From DATBGZ01 sp963803115 (GTDB taxonomy: Bacteria > Actinomycetota > Actinomycetes > Mycobacteriales > Micromonosporaceae), in assembly GCA_963803115.1 (NCBI GenBank), contig CAWDLN010000027.1:62001-126000 (forward strand): DNA of 64,000 bases, in the 5' to 3' direction. The first letter of the stretch is position 1; each line of letters starts with the position of its first letter. The position numbers and the translations under genes were made by a program. Under the pieces are notes generated by a model that saw only the letters and a program-made list of their open reading frames with translations, made no database searches and was not told the DNA's origin. This document shows, piece after piece, positions 54,451 to 63,796 of the stretch.

Positions 54451-54540
54451 TCGCCTCCGGCGGCCAGGACCTCCGGCCCGTGGACCCGGATTCAATCGCC
54501 TCCGGCGGCCGGGGCTCCGCCCCGTGGACCCCGACACACC
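54451..54540. repeat. 45-bp tandem repeat, two imperfect copies
   Basis: TCGCCTCCGGCGGCCAGGAC... (from 54451) is repeated as TCGCCTCCGGCGGCCGGGGC... (from 54496), both ending CCCGTGGACCC. It lies in the 650-base gap between the NUDIX and HAD genes, where I see no gene. Confidence 0.6.
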
Positions 54541-54678
54541 GGGCGCCTTGGGCACATCCTGGGCACCCTGGAGAAGGCGGGCGCCCGGGCGACGAAATCG
54601 TCCGGCATGCGCGGCCTCGTCTTTCACCAGGGCGGCTCGGATGTCGCCCACGTGGCGTGTGTGACGGTCGGAGGCCGC

Positions 54679-55359
54679 TTATCGGCCGCCGAGGATCTCG
54701 GTCGCGGCGTCGGCCAGAGCGACCCCGTTCGGTCCGCGGACCAGGATCGCCGACAACCCGACCGCTCGCGCACCCTGGACGTCGGCGGTGGGATTGTCGC
54801 CGACCATGTGCGCGGTCCACGGCAACCCGGCCAGCTCGAGCGCGCACCGGAAGATCCCGGGGTGCGGCTTCTCGAAGCCGACGGACGCGGAGGTCAGTAT
54901 CTCGTCGAAGTGGTCGGCCAACCCGAGCGCGGAGACGAGCTGGCGCAGCTCCGGGACGTGATTGCTGACGATCATGTGCTGGTACCCGGCGGCCGACAAG
55001 CGATCCAGCGCCGCGGCCGAATCGGGGAACACCGACCAGTGCGCCGGATCGAGGTAGTGGTCCCGGAACCCTCCGGCCGCCCGCCGGGCCGGCCCCTCGG
55101 CGACGCCGGCCCGCAGATAGGCGCCGAGGAGCAACCGCCGCATCGCCGCCCACCAGTCATCGGCATCGTTCAGGTGCGAGTGCGGTGTAGCCGCGTCGTG
55201 CCAGGGAAGCCTGAACGCCAGCTGCGGACGGAGCGCCTCGACGGTCAGTCCGTGATCCGGGTCCACCGCGGCCAGCGCGTCCAGGAGCGTTCCGCTCCAC
55301 GTCCGGTCCCGGGCGGCCAGCGTGCCGTCGAAGTCCCAGAAGACCCACCGCCCCGCCAC
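54679..55359 (-). CDS. HAD-superfamily hydrolase
   Basis: A 226-residue phosphatase-like protein of the HAD family: motif I VFWDFDGTLAARD (two catalytic Asp), motif II MIVSNHVPEL (in place of S/T in a hydrophobic strand), motif III Lys in GFEKPHPGIF, and motif IV MVGDNPTADVQGARAVGL. The cap domain is helical (about residues 15-95), as in phosphoglycolate phosphatase-like members. Start GTG 55359. Confidence 0.88.
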   Translation of the reverse strand: MAGRWVFWDFDGTLAARDRTWSGTLLDALAAVDPDHGLTVEALRPQLAFRLPWHDAATPHSHLNDADDWWAAMRRLLLGAYLRAGVAEGPARRAAGGFRDHYLDPAHWSVFPDSAAALDRLSAAGYQHMIVSNHVPELRQLVSALGLADHFDEILTSASVGFEKPHPGIFRCALELAGLPWTAHMVGDNPTADVQGARAVGLSAILVRGPNGVALADAATEILGGR

Positions 55360-55684
55360 GTCACCGAATCTACCGGTTCGATCGCGTGCCGTGATGTGCC
55401 GATCTCGAGCAGCGGTGCCCAATCCGGCGTCGTCTGCGTACCAGCTAACGACGAGGAGCCTCGAACGACTAACCGCGAAGATCGTGGAGATCCGGAGCTG
55501 ACCAAGCTCATCGAGCTATGCCGCCCTCGGCGTAGGTCGACCTACGCCGAGCCTGGAACCATGCCGACCGGCGCCCGCGGTTGGGTCGGCGATCCTTGCG
55601 GCGGTGGGCTCCGCGCGGTCGTGACCTGTCCGGGGCTCGGCATACTCACATGACCGGTGGCCACGCTGGCGGTGACCGCTCGTC
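55360..55684. other. 325-bp gap
   Basis: Contains GTAGGTCGACCTAC (about 55531-55544), a perfect 14-bp palindrome that could be a short operator. No gene is supported. Confidence 0.35.
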
Positions 55685-56062
55685 CTAGTCCGGGCGCGTA
55701 GCGTCGAACTCGTTGCCTTCGGGATCAGCCATAACCCGCCAGCCGTCATGTTCGGACAGCACCGTGGCGCCCATCTGGAGGAGTTCGTCCAGGTGAGCCT
55801 GGTCTCGGGGCCGGACATCGACGTGCATGCGGTTCTTCACGGTCTTGGGTTCAGGAACCTCCTGGAGGAAGAAGACCAGCGAACCGTCCGGGGAGTCGAT
55901 GGCCACCATCGGATCAGTTTCCGGTGTCAGGCCCAGGGCGGCGAGCCGGGCGACCTCGGCCTCGTCGTACGGCCGGATCCGCCAGCCAAGCGCGACCTCC
56001 CAGAACCGCGCGAGCTTCGACGCATGACGACAATCCAGCACGATCCCCACGAGGTGGCCCAT
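55685..56062 (-). CDS. VOC-family protein
   Basis: A 125-residue single VOC module: VGIVLDCRHASKLARFWEVALGWRI, PKTVKNRMHVDVRPRD and a closing ADPEGNEFDATRP. The CR-x-A-x-L-A-x-FW opening and K-N-R-x-H-x-D middle are the same signature as in the two-module gene at 56414 and the gene at 61276, so the three are related by descent. This group is often called glyoxalase-like domain 6. Function unknown. ATG 56062. Confidence 0.85.
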   Translation of the reverse strand: MGHLVGIVLDCRHASKLARFWEVALGWRIRPYDEAEVARLAALGLTPETDPMVAIDSPDGSLVFFLQEVPEPKTVKNRMHVDVRPRDQAHLDELLQMGATVLSEHDGWRVMADPEGNEFDATRPD

Positions 56063-56413
56063 CCGCCGAACGCTATCGGTGCTGCTCAGACGCCGCTATC
56101 GGGTTGACGCTTAGCTGTCGCCGAGATGGAACCGCTCATCGGAATCGTCTAGTACTGCAACCGGCATCGTTCGCCTCGCGATCGAACTGGGTGGGCGGCA
56201 CCAGATCGGGCATTAGGTCGCGTCAAGCGTCGCCCGAGGCCGGGCCGTCGGCAGGCACCATCACCGTCGTTATACGGCGCGTCGTCCCTAGCCCGAAGTT
56301 ACGTCTTCGGCCTAGCGTTCAAGCGTGGCGTGCGTGTTCGATGCTGATTGCGGCGGAGATCCAGCGCTCGTTGACGGGAAACCGCCAAGCGTGGAGCTCA
56401 GCCGAACGCGAGC
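56063..56413. other. 351-bp gap
   Basis: Intergenic DNA between two leftward VOC genes. I see no gene and no repeat copy. Confidence 0.35.
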
Positions 56414-57589
56414 TCATGCCCCACTGACGATCACCATTTCGTTGCCTTCGGGGTCGGCGACCCGCCAGCGATCCTCCGACTCGTCAAGGAGCCGGCCACC
56501 GGCTGCGACGGTCGTGGCGAGGCGCGTCTGCGCGAGGTCCGACGGCACAGCGAGCTCGAAGTGGATGCGGTTGCGCTGCCGGCGCCGCTCCGTCTCCGAA
56601 GCGTCGAGCTCTTGGAACACCAGCACCGGGTTCAGCCGCCGCGGATCGTGGATGTCGCTGACCCCGGCTCGCCGGTCGTGGGTGTATCCGAGTGCGGCGA
56701 CCCAGAACGCGCGGACCGCGGCGACGTCGGCGGCGTCGAGGAAGAGCTGAGCGAAGCGCGGCAGCCCCGGATCCGCAGTGGCCCCGAGTTCGCGGGCAGC
56801 GGTCTGGAGGTTTCCGGCGAGGTCGGTGAAGTCGAGCTCGAGGCCGTGGGCGTCGTCCTCCCACTGGTCCTTACCGCTGTCGATGATCACGAGCCCGGGG
56901 CGCAGGTCGACCAGCAGCGGGAAGCCCGTGTCGTCGGCCAGCGCCGCTGCTGCGGCGGCCAGGTCACGCTGCTGCGTCGGCGAGGTGATGCGGTAGCACG
57001 CCATCGCGCTGAACACCGCCTGCCAGTCGGCTGTCCCGATCCTCTCGCCGAGCGCCGCGCCCGGCACCAGGTCGACCTCGTTGCCGTCGGGGTCGGTGTG
57101 ACAGACCCCGAACGGTCCCGATGCCTCACCAAGACTCGCCTGCTCGACCGCCGCGGCCGGCCGCACCACGTCGAGGTGGATGCGGTTTCGCAACGGCCGT
57201 GGCTCGGTCGACTGCCGGATCCGTATCGCGGGGTCGCGCCGCAACGGATCCGCCAAACCGCCGTCCTCCCCAGGCGCGTAGTCGAGCACGCGCTGCCAGA
57301 ACCGCCTCACCACAGACGGGTTCGCGGATTCGAACACGACGCTCAGGTGCTGCAGCACGGCAGGGTTCGCGGCCAGCCCGAGATCCCGCGCGGCCGCCGA
57401 CACCGCCTCGGCGTGCTCGTCTGAGTCGAGGCGCACCCGCATGCCTGTCGCGCGCAGGTCGACCACGATCTCGGCCGACAGCTCCACGATGCGCCCGGCC
57501 AGCGCAGCCCCCTCGATCAGCGAAGGCGCGTCGAACCATGCCGTCGCAACGCCATCGACCACCCGCCAATCCGTTCCGATCTCTGTCAT
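56414..57589 (-). CDS. tandem PCD-like + VOC fusion protein (two copies of each)
   Basis: A 391-residue protein. Residues about 5-80 and 190-275 resemble pterin-4a-carbinolamine-dehydratase-like modules (strand-helix pattern with FDAPSLIEGAALAGRIVELSAEIVVDLRATGMRVRL; second copy DDTGFPLLVDLRPGLVIID...DFTDLAGNLQTAAREL). Each is followed by a VOC module: LSVVFESANPSVVRRFWQRVLDYAP..RNRIHLDV..DPDGNEVDLVP, and AQLFLDAADVAAVRAFWVAALGYTH..RNRIHFEL..DPEGNEMVIV. The catalytic His pair of true PCD is not evident. The architecture looks like an internal duplication of a PCD-VOC unit. Start ATG 57589. Substrate unknown. Confidence 0.75.
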   Translation of the reverse strand: MTEIGTDWRVVDGVATAWFDAPSLIEGAALAGRIVELSAEIVVDLRATGMRVRLDSDEHAEAVSAAARDLGLAANPAVLQHLSVVFESANPSVVRRFWQRVLDYAPGEDGGLADPLRRDPAIRIRQSTEPRPLRNRIHLDVVRPAAAVEQASLGEASGPFGVCHTDPDGNEVDLVPGAALGERIGTADWQAVFSAMACYRITSPTQQRDLAAAAAALADDTGFPLLVDLRPGLVIIDSGKDQWEDDAHGLELDFTDLAGNLQTAARELGATADPGLPRFAQLFLDAADVAAVRAFWVAALGYTHDRRAGVSDIHDPRRLNPVLVFQELDASETERRRQRNRIHFELAVPSDLAQTRLATTVAAGGRLLDESEDRWRVADPEGNEMVIVSGA

Positions 57590-58182
57590 GCCCGGCACTG
57601 TAGAGCCCATTCCGGACGATCTCCTTCCGGATAGTGATCATGTCCCGGCCGGGCATTGACGCTCACCATTTGTGGACCACACGTCTTTCACGCGACGCGC
57701 CTGCGAGCGCGCCACGACACCGCTTTCACCGCGCGCCCAGTTGCTTGACTTGCGTTTCTGGCAACCGCAACGTCCTCGGGTCAAGTGCGGTTGGGACGAA
57801 TCCGCCTTGCCGAATGCCTGCTCACGTCGGTGGTCCCGACAACGGCGATAACCCAGCAACCGTGACAGCAACGAGCGCGGCGACAGGCGGGCACGGCAGA
57901 ACGGGTGCGACTGGGAAACGCTGGTCACGGCGCTGGACGACCTGGGCACCGACTGTCCACTTTGGTGCCTGGTCTCACATGATGCCTTGACGAAATGGCC
58001 TCGGCTGATCTTTGACATGCTCACAATGACCCGAGTATCGAAGCCCTGGTGCGCCGGCCGGCGCACGTTCTCTATGCCGATGAGCGGTACCGCTTGGACA
58101 GGTCGCTTCCTCACGTCCTCGGAGAACGTGCCATCGTCGCGCACTGTGTAACCTGTGAACGGACGAGATGAGGAGGAGACAG
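57590..58182. other. 593-bp gap containing repeat R4
   Basis: Apart from the repeat at 57951-58023 I see no gene. The rightward and leftward long frames here lack motifs and are low in coding character. Confidence 0.35.
57951..58023. repeat. inverted-repeat element, copy R4 (core and right arm)
   Basis: GACTGTCCACTTTGGTGCCTGGTCTCACATGATGC is followed by TTGACGAAATGGCCTCGGCTGATC..TTGACATG, closely matching the right half of R1. No left arm is recognisable. Confidence 0.65.
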
Positions 58183-59371
58183 GTGACTGCTGGTGGCTTC
58201 TCGTCGAAGCGGCTTTCTCGGGTACGAGAGCTGCTCGAGCGTCATGTCGAGTCCGGCTTCGTCCCAGGTGTAGTGGCCGTCCTCGCCCGTCATGGTGAGG
58301 TGCACATCGAGGCAACGGGAGATCTCGCGTTCGAGGGCGAAGGGTCGAGGACGCCGATGGCAATGGACACGATTTGCCGCCTGGGCTCAATGACGAAGCC
58401 GATCGTCGCCGCGTGCGCCATGACTCTCGTCGAGGACTGCACACTCCGCCTCGACGACCCGGTCGACGGCCTCCTCCCAGAGCTCGCGGACATGACCGTG
58501 CTTGCCGACCCCGACGGGCCAATGGACGACACGGTCGCGGCGAAACGCCCGATCACGCTGCGGGATCTACTGACCTACACCCTCGGCACCGGTATGGTCC
58601 CGGCCGAGCCGGGAACGATCCCGATCGCGGACGCGCTGAACGCACTCGGCGGGTCGCCGCCGGAAGAGTGGATCCGCCGACTCGGCAGCCTTCCGCTCGT
58701 CCACCAGCCAGGTGAGCGCTGGATGTACGACACCGCCGCCAACGTGACGGGCGTGCTCATCGCCCGGGCCACCGGCATGTCCTTCGGCGATGCCCTGCGC
58801 GAGCGGATCTGCGATCCGCTCGGTATGAAGGACACAGGGTTCAGCGTCGGTGGCGAGAGCCTCGCCCGGTTAGCGACGGCGTACGAGCGCGACAACGCCG
58901 TCACCGGTGAGCCGGTCGTCGAAGACGGCCCCGACGGTCGGTGGAGCCGGCGCGGCGTTCGAGGGTGGTGGCGGGGGGCTCGTCTCGACCGCCGACGAGT
59001 ACCTCGCCTTCGCCTCGGCTCTGCTCGCCGGCGGCACGCACCTCGGCGAGCGGGTGCTCTCGCGGCCATCGGTGACGCTGATGACCAGCGACCACCTGAC
59101 CCCGGCGCAAAAGGCGGTCTCCGGGTTCTGGCCCGGCTACTTCGACGCCATCGGCTGGGGTCTCGGGATGTCGGTGCGCACCCGCCGCACCCACCTTGGA
59201 CCCTCGGTCGGCAGCTACGGGTGGCCCGGCTTCTACGGCACAGCCTGGTACAACGATCCCGCGGAGGACATGACGATGATCTTCATCCTGCAGCGGGCGC
59301 ACGCGGGCGACCAGATGCTGCCGATGTGGTTCGACATCTGGACCGCCGTCTACCAGTCGATCGACGATTAA
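58183..59371 (+). pseudogene. serine hydrolase / class C beta-lactamase-like gene with a frameshift
   Basis: GTG 58183 lies six bases after AGGAGG. The first frame gives LLERHVESGFVPGVVAVLARHGEVHIEATG, ICRLGSMTKPIVAAC (the S-x-x-K catalytic motif), and GERWMYDTAANVTGVL (Tyr motif), up to about 58935. The family match then continues in another frame as GAAFEGGGGGLVSTADEYLAFASALL ... HLGPSVGSYGWPGFYGTAWY (H-x-G motif) to TAA 59371. Joined, about 395 residues, a normal size. The shift lies in GGTGGAGCCGGCGCGGCG. Cytosolic; no signal peptide. Either a pseudogene or an indel error. Confidence 0.8.
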
Positions 59372-59536
59372 CCGCGGGGGCCGGAGACCACCAAGTCAGG
59401 CGGCGGTGCCCGCACGCGCCGCCCGGAGACCGGACCCGACCGACTCACTCGAAGGTGAGCTGCCGGTTGCGGCCGGGACCTGCCCGCGATAACCACCAGC
59501 GCGCTCTCTGCGCTCTGCGAGCAGGCCAATGGCTAG

Positions 59537-59968
59537 TTACTGCATCGACTGCAGCACCTGCTGACGAACCACAGCGGCGTCGGTACCAAGAGCCACCAGA
59601 ATCTGGACGGCCGTGTCCTCACTGTCATGGAGAAGTCCAAGCAAGATGTGCTCCGTACCAAGTTGGTTGTGCCCCAACTTCAACGCCTCCCCGAGTGAGT
59701 GCTCGATGGCTTTCTTGGCCGACGGGGTGAACGGGAGGTGGGAACCCGGACTTTGCGCACCGCGGCCGACAGTCTCCGCGACCTGGCGCCTGACCCCGTC
59801 GAGGGAGATGCCGAGATCCGCCAAGGCAGTCGCTGCCATGCCTTGTTGCTCCCGAAGCAGCCCGAGCAGGAGGTGTTCGGTGCCGATGTACGGATGATCG
59901 AGTTGCCTGGCCTCTTCTTGGGAAAGAACAACGGCCCGGCGTGCTCCGTCAGTGAATCGCTCGAACAT
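59537..59968 (-). CDS. Clp N-terminal-domain protein (ClpC-N-like, stand-alone)
   Basis: A 143-residue protein made of the two repeats of the Clp N domain: MFERFTDGARRAVVLSQEEARQLDHPYIGTEHLLLGLL and FTPSAKKAIEHSLGEALKLGHNQLGTEHILLGLL. No ATPase follows; it stops at LQSMQ. Stand-alone Clp-N proteins are common in actinobacteria and may act as adaptors for ClpC or bind phospho-arginine proteins. Start ATG 59968 with AAAGG upstream. Confidence 0.88.
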   Translation of the reverse strand: MFERFTDGARRAVVLSQEEARQLDHPYIGTEHLLLGLLREQQGMAATALADLGISLDGVRRQVAETVGRGAQSPGSHLPFTPSAKKAIEHSLGEALKLGHNQLGTEHILLGLLHDSEDTAVQILVALGTDAAVVRQQVLQSMQ

Positions 59969-60598
59969 GAGGCGCCTTTCCACCGTCGGCCGCCATCGTA
60001 GTTAGCTGGCTCACACAGCGACAAACGTTGTGGACGTCTCCGCACACGCCGCGACGGGCGCGGTCATGCCGAGTTGAGGTCGTTTGACCTTGCTTCGCTT
60101 CGGAACGTGCTCAAGACGCAACGCCGGCGCAATCAGGTGTGCCACCTCGAGCTATGCCGGCTCCGGCCTTGGCCGGCTATTTAAGATCGCGATTGGGTCA
60201 TCTTGATCTGTGCCACCGGCCAGGTCTCGATAGCCGGTGCCGCAGGGTTCGTCAGGTTCAGCGGGTCCGCCAGCCGTCGGAATGCTTCAAGACTCTGCGC
60301 AGGCAAGGGTGACGGGCACGCGGATCGCTGTTCCGACACGCCGACTGAGCGGGCGTGACAGCACTCGATACGATCGCGGAAGGTGATGGGTTGCCGCGTC
60401 GTTCACTGAACTCGCGCAGGCAATCTGACCCCCGGCCCGGCCGTAGGTCGAACGCGCTCGAAGATCCATCAACACAGGCGCCGACGACGCCAACGGCAGA
60501 CCGAAATCCGTCTGGACTCGGTAGGTTGCGAGACAGGCGACCCCCGCCGGCAGTACTAGAGTTAGTTCCTCGCCCTCTCCATCGTTGGATGTGATGAT
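59969..60598. other. 630-bp gap
   Basis: No supported gene. A hairpin GCCGGC..GCCGGC (60156-60177) is followed by TATTTAAG and could be a weak terminator or operator. The AT-rich patch at 60178-60215 may be part of a promoter. Confidence 0.35.
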
Positions 60599-61030
60599 AT
60601 GAAGAGGCTTCATCTGGCAATGTGTAGCCTCGTCCTGCTGGCGCTGGCTGGTTGTGGTGGTGAGGAAGCGAGCACGACCGATGGGCCGACGACGACTGCG
60701 GCTACCTCCACACCGGCTCGAAGCACGGGTGGCACGACCACGAACGGCGGGACTGCCGCAGCCACCGCCACGATCAGCGGCGACGGCCTGCTCTTCGTCG
60801 GCGCCGATACGGCGAAGGTGGGTGACACCATCAAAGTCTCGATCGTCAACGAAGAAACCGGGCCCGTCGACGTCACGCTCCTTGACCCGGCCGGCAAGAC
60901 TGCGGGCCAAGTGCAAGTGAGCGGTGGCGCAACCGCACAGATCTCAGCCACTGCCACCGATCCTGGACGATGGACGGTACGGTTTCACGACGCAACCGGT
61001 GATTTGACCAAGGAGATCTCTGTCAACTGA
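60599..61030 (+). CDS. small secreted lipoprotein
   Basis: A 143-residue protein with a lipoprotein signal: MKRLHLAMCSLVLLALAGC, lipobox LAGC, Cys at residue 19. A Thr/Gly/Ala-rich flexible linker of about 35 residues follows and then a small beta-sandwich of about 85 residues (GLLFVGADTAKVGDTIKVSIVNEETGPVDVTLLDP...GRWTVRFHD) with a cupredoxin-like strand order but none of the copper ligands. It should sit on the outer face of the membrane. Function unknown. Confidence 0.78.
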   Translation: MKRLHLAMCSLVLLALAGCGGEEASTTDGPTTTAATSTPARSTGGTTTNGGTAAATATISGDGLLFVGADTAKVGDTIKVSIVNEETGPVDVTLLDPAGKTAGQVQVSGGATAQISATATDPGRWTVRFHDATGDLTKEISVN

Positions 61031-61275
61031 GCCGGCGGAGAAGATCATATGCGGTCTGCGGGCGGCCGATAGCGTGGGCGGCCGCCATCGGCGACAAGCC
61101 CGTTTCTGGGACCCTTCCAGGGGGAGCAATGGGCTCTGGCGGGCGTGTTCCTGGGAGGTTTCGTGGTTCTTCCTCAGCCCTCCGTGAACCCCCGGCTCCG
61201 AGCGGGTCACCAACCCATGTCAGCGAAACCGCGACCCGCGCGGCGATGGCAGGGTCGCGCCTCTATGTTGGACCG

Positions 61276-61710
61276 ATGACGTCGGTCAAGCAGATCCAAG
61301 TCACCTTCGACTGCGCAGAACCTGAGCGCGTCGCTCGTTTCTGGTGCGAGGTATTGGGGTACGTCGTACCGCCGCCACCGGAGGGGTTTGCCACTTGGGA
61401 CGATTTCGATCGCGCGCTGCCGACTGAGCGTCAGGGTTCAGCGTTCGCATGCATTGATCCCTCGGGTATCGGCCCGCGACTGTACTTCCAGCGCGTTCCC
61501 GAAGGCAAAGTCGTCAAGAATCGGCTGCATCTTGACGTGCGGGTCGGCACCGGGCTCGTGGGTGAAGAGCGCCTGGCCGCACTTGAGGCCGAATGCGCAC
61601 GATTGGTCGCGCTCGGCGCGGCACGCGTGCGACTACTGCCTGCCGATGGCGAAAATGAGTCGTGCCTAGTGATGCAGGACATCGAAGGCAACGAGTTCTG
61701 TCTCGACTGA
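61276..61710 (+). CDS. VOC-family protein (glyoxalase-like)
   Basis: A 144-residue single VOC module: KQIQVTFDCAEPERVARFWCEVLGYVVPPPP, KVVKNRLHLDVRVGTG, and the closing MQDIEGNEFCLD. It belongs to the same subgroup as the VOC genes at 55685 and 56414 (FW-x-x-LGY, K-N-R-x-H-x-D, D-x-EGNEF). ATG 61276 is chosen; the frame upstream is not coding-like. Function unknown. Confidence 0.85.
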   Translation: MTSVKQIQVTFDCAEPERVARFWCEVLGYVVPPPPEGFATWDDFDRALPTERQGSAFACIDPSGIGPRLYFQRVPEGKVVKNRLHLDVRVGTGLVGEERLAALEAECARLVALGAARVRLLPADGENESCLVMQDIEGNEFCLD

Positions 61711-61817
61711 ATGGCTCGGTCGTCGTCTGCGGCTGGATCGAAGTGTGGCCGCTGTCCGAGGTCGAGGCCGCACGGCTTGGCGCCGTGCAGGTCTGCCCGT
61801 CGCGATGCTCCCAGCGA

Positions 61818-61920
61818 GCATCGGAGTCGCACAGACTGTCCACTTTGGCGTCCACTTTAGTGGGCGGGTTCACACATCATGCTCGACGAAACGGCCTCGG
61901 AGGATCAATTACGCGATCAC
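61818..61920. repeat. inverted-repeat element, copy R5
   Basis: GCATCGGAGTCGCACAGACTGTCCACTTTGG, then CACACATCATGCTCGACGAAACGGCCTCGGAGGATC. It matches core and right arm of R1; the sequence after it (GATGAGTCCGGGCCCGCGCCATCACGGACCG) also matches the right flank of R1, so the repeated unit is longer than the inverted repeat itself. Confidence 0.65.
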
Positions 61921-62000
61921 GATGAGTCCGGGCCCGCGCCATCACGGACCGTATCACGCGGGCGCTGGACCTGAGGTCGGTCAGGTCTGGCGCTGCGTGA

Positions 62001-62927
62001 TCATCGCCAGGTCATCTCGATCTGGCGCTCAAACGTAACGTAGGCGGCTTGGGCGAAGGCCGCCGCCATTGGTGTGTTACCGATGTCGGTGGCGGCGCGG
62101 ATCCGTGGAACGTTCTGGGCTGCGAGCACGCTCGTGCCCGCGGCGAGCACGTCGTGAATATAACCATGGCCGCGATGTGCCGGTACGACTCCGAGGTACG
62201 CGATGATCGGGTTGTAACCGTTGTGCGCGGGGATCACGAACCCGACCGGTTCTCCGTCCGGCAGCGTTGCGATCCGCCACCACTCATGCGGGCTGGCGTA
62301 GCGCTCGAGTTCGTTGTGGTACTGCTCCTGCGCGGCCTGGCTGGAGGTCATGCGGCTCATGTCGTCGCGACTGTGGGCGTCGAGAGTGCCGTCCAGCACG
62401 AGCGTCATCAGCTCGACAAGCTCGCCCGGGTTGCGGACCGACCGGAAGGTGAGTCGCCCGCTGGGTTCGGCAACGGGCGTACCGGGGCGCCATTCCAAGC
62501 GCAGCCGTTCCACAAACAGCTTCGCTCCGACGCGTTCGAGTGCCCCTATCCGGTCGTCGACCCCCTGCCGGGTGTGTTGCTGGTCGCGCCAATCAGCGGG
62601 GAGGAACCGCCCGTACCCCGGGGGCGTCGCGCCGGCGGGGACGATTGCGGGCAGCGCGGTCTCCAGCAACCGCACGCCCTCGTCGGGATCGCCGTCGATA
62701 TCGAAGATGTCCATCAGCAGCGGGTTCTGGTCGCCCGGCCGCGACCACCATCCAGCCCGGGCCACCACCCGATCACCGCGCATGGCGAGCCACAGCCATT
62801 CCGGGCGGCGTCGACCGGCCGCCAGGTCGCCACCCACTTCATCGTTGAGGACGTACGGCAAACTGTTGAACAGGTCCAGCTCATCAAGCCCAGTGATCGG
62901 GCGCAGGTTCAGGTCATACCTATGCAC
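62001..62927 (-). CDS. GNAT-family N-acetyltransferase, two-domain
   Basis: A protein of about 308 residues. The C-terminal domain carries the GNAT signature: PVGFVIPAHNGYNPIIAYLGVVPAHRGHGYIHDVLAAG (strand 4 and the R-G-H-G-Y pyrophosphate loop) and RAATDIGNTPMAAAFAQAAYVTFER. The N-terminal domain (LNDEVGGDLAAGRRRPEWLWLAMRGDRVVARAGWW) is a degenerate second GNAT half, as in MshD-like or Eis-like proteins. I prefer GTG 62927, which has GGAGA upstream, to GTG 62966. Substrate unknown. Confidence 0.8.
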   Translation of the reverse strand: MHRYDLNLRPITGLDELDLFNSLPYVLNDEVGGDLAAGRRRPEWLWLAMRGDRVVARAGWWSRPGDQNPLLMDIFDIDGDPDEGVRLLETALPAIVPAGATPPGYGRFLPADWRDQQHTRQGVDDRIGALERVGAKLFVERLRLEWRPGTPVAEPSGRLTFRSVRNPGELVELMTLVLDGTLDAHSRDDMSRMTSSQAAQEQYHNELERYASPHEWWRIATLPDGEPVGFVIPAHNGYNPIIAYLGVVPAHRGHGYIHDVLAAGTSVLAAQNVPRIRAATDIGNTPMAAAFAQAAYVTFERQIEMTWR

Positions 62928-63308
62928 ACTCAAGGCATTCTCCGTCCGGAGGCGCCCTGCCCGCACCGGGATCAGCTCAGCTGATTACCCCGGGAGGATA
63001 CGAGCGCAACTTGCATGGCGAACATGGCTCGGCCCTCCTTCCTCATAGGTCCGGCCACCAGTTCTATTCGGCGCCTCCCCTTACCCGCAACCCATTAAGC
63101 GAAGCCAACTGGACTGGACCGACTGCGTCCGCCTCGGCATCGGCGTCTGTGACGCCGCAACCGACGAGCACCTTGACCCCGGACAGCCGGGCGACGAGTA
63201 ACGCCCATGCCGCTGATAGTCTGCGTTTGCGGAGGTCCCGCAATGAGACGTACTGAGTATGCCTACCGTGGCGGATGCACGGTGATGCGACGAGGGGAGG
63301 GCGGGCCT
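62928..63308. other. 381-bp gap
   Basis: Divergent promoter region of the GNAT and VOC genes. I see no gene and no repeat copy. Confidence 0.35.
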
Positions 63309-63749
63309 ATGTCACACGTACGACGCTTCGACCACGTCGGCCTCACGGTCGCAGATCTCGACGTCGTGACCGCCTTCTTCGTGGCGCTCGGCCTGGAGGT
63401 CGAGGGCAGGACGTTCGTCGAGGGCGAGTTCTTGGACACAGTCTGCGGCATTCCCGACTCCCGCACCGAGATCGTCATGCTGAAGCCGCCCGACGATGGT
63501 ACCCGCCTGGAGCTCTCGAGCTTCGTGCGACCCGACTCCGTGCCGGGCTCACCGGCAGCCATGGCTAACGAGCTGGGATTGCGCAGCGTGGCCTTCGAGG
63601 TCAACGACCTGCAGGCGGTTGTCGATTGGGCAGCTACCAACGGCTACGGACTGGTCGGTGGCATCGGCGAGTACGAGGGCGTTTGGCGGATGGCCTACGT
63701 CCGGGGGCCCGAAGGGATCATCGTCTCGCTAGCCGAGCGCATCGGCTGA
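63309..63749 (+). CDS. VOC-family protein
   Basis: A 146-residue VOC protein: RRFDHVGLTVADLDVVTAFFVALGLEVEGRTF opens the first module (His metal ligand) and RSVAFEVNDLQAVVDWAATNGY, VRGPEGIIVSLAERIG closes the second with the Glu ligand, so the metal site (H..E) may be intact, unlike in the other VOC genes here. It is closer to fosfomycin-resistance/methylmalonyl-CoA epimerase-like members. ATG 63309 follows GAGGGGAGGG. Confidence 0.87.
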   Translation: MSHVRRFDHVGLTVADLDVVTAFFVALGLEVEGRTFVEGEFLDTVCGIPDSRTEIVMLKPPDDGTRLELSSFVRPDSVPGSPAAMANELGLRSVAFEVNDLQAVVDWAATNGYGLVGGIGEYEGVWRMAYVRGPEGIIVSLAERIG

Positions 63750-63796
63750 GCCTCGCAACGCCCGCATCTGCCGCGCGTCGTGCGCTTGCTGAGTGC

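Noticed and set aside
57638..58522. 294-residue leftward frame over repeat R4 and the beta-lactamase start
   Set aside because: It is antisense to a gene with clear motifs and contains a repeat element; no protein signature.
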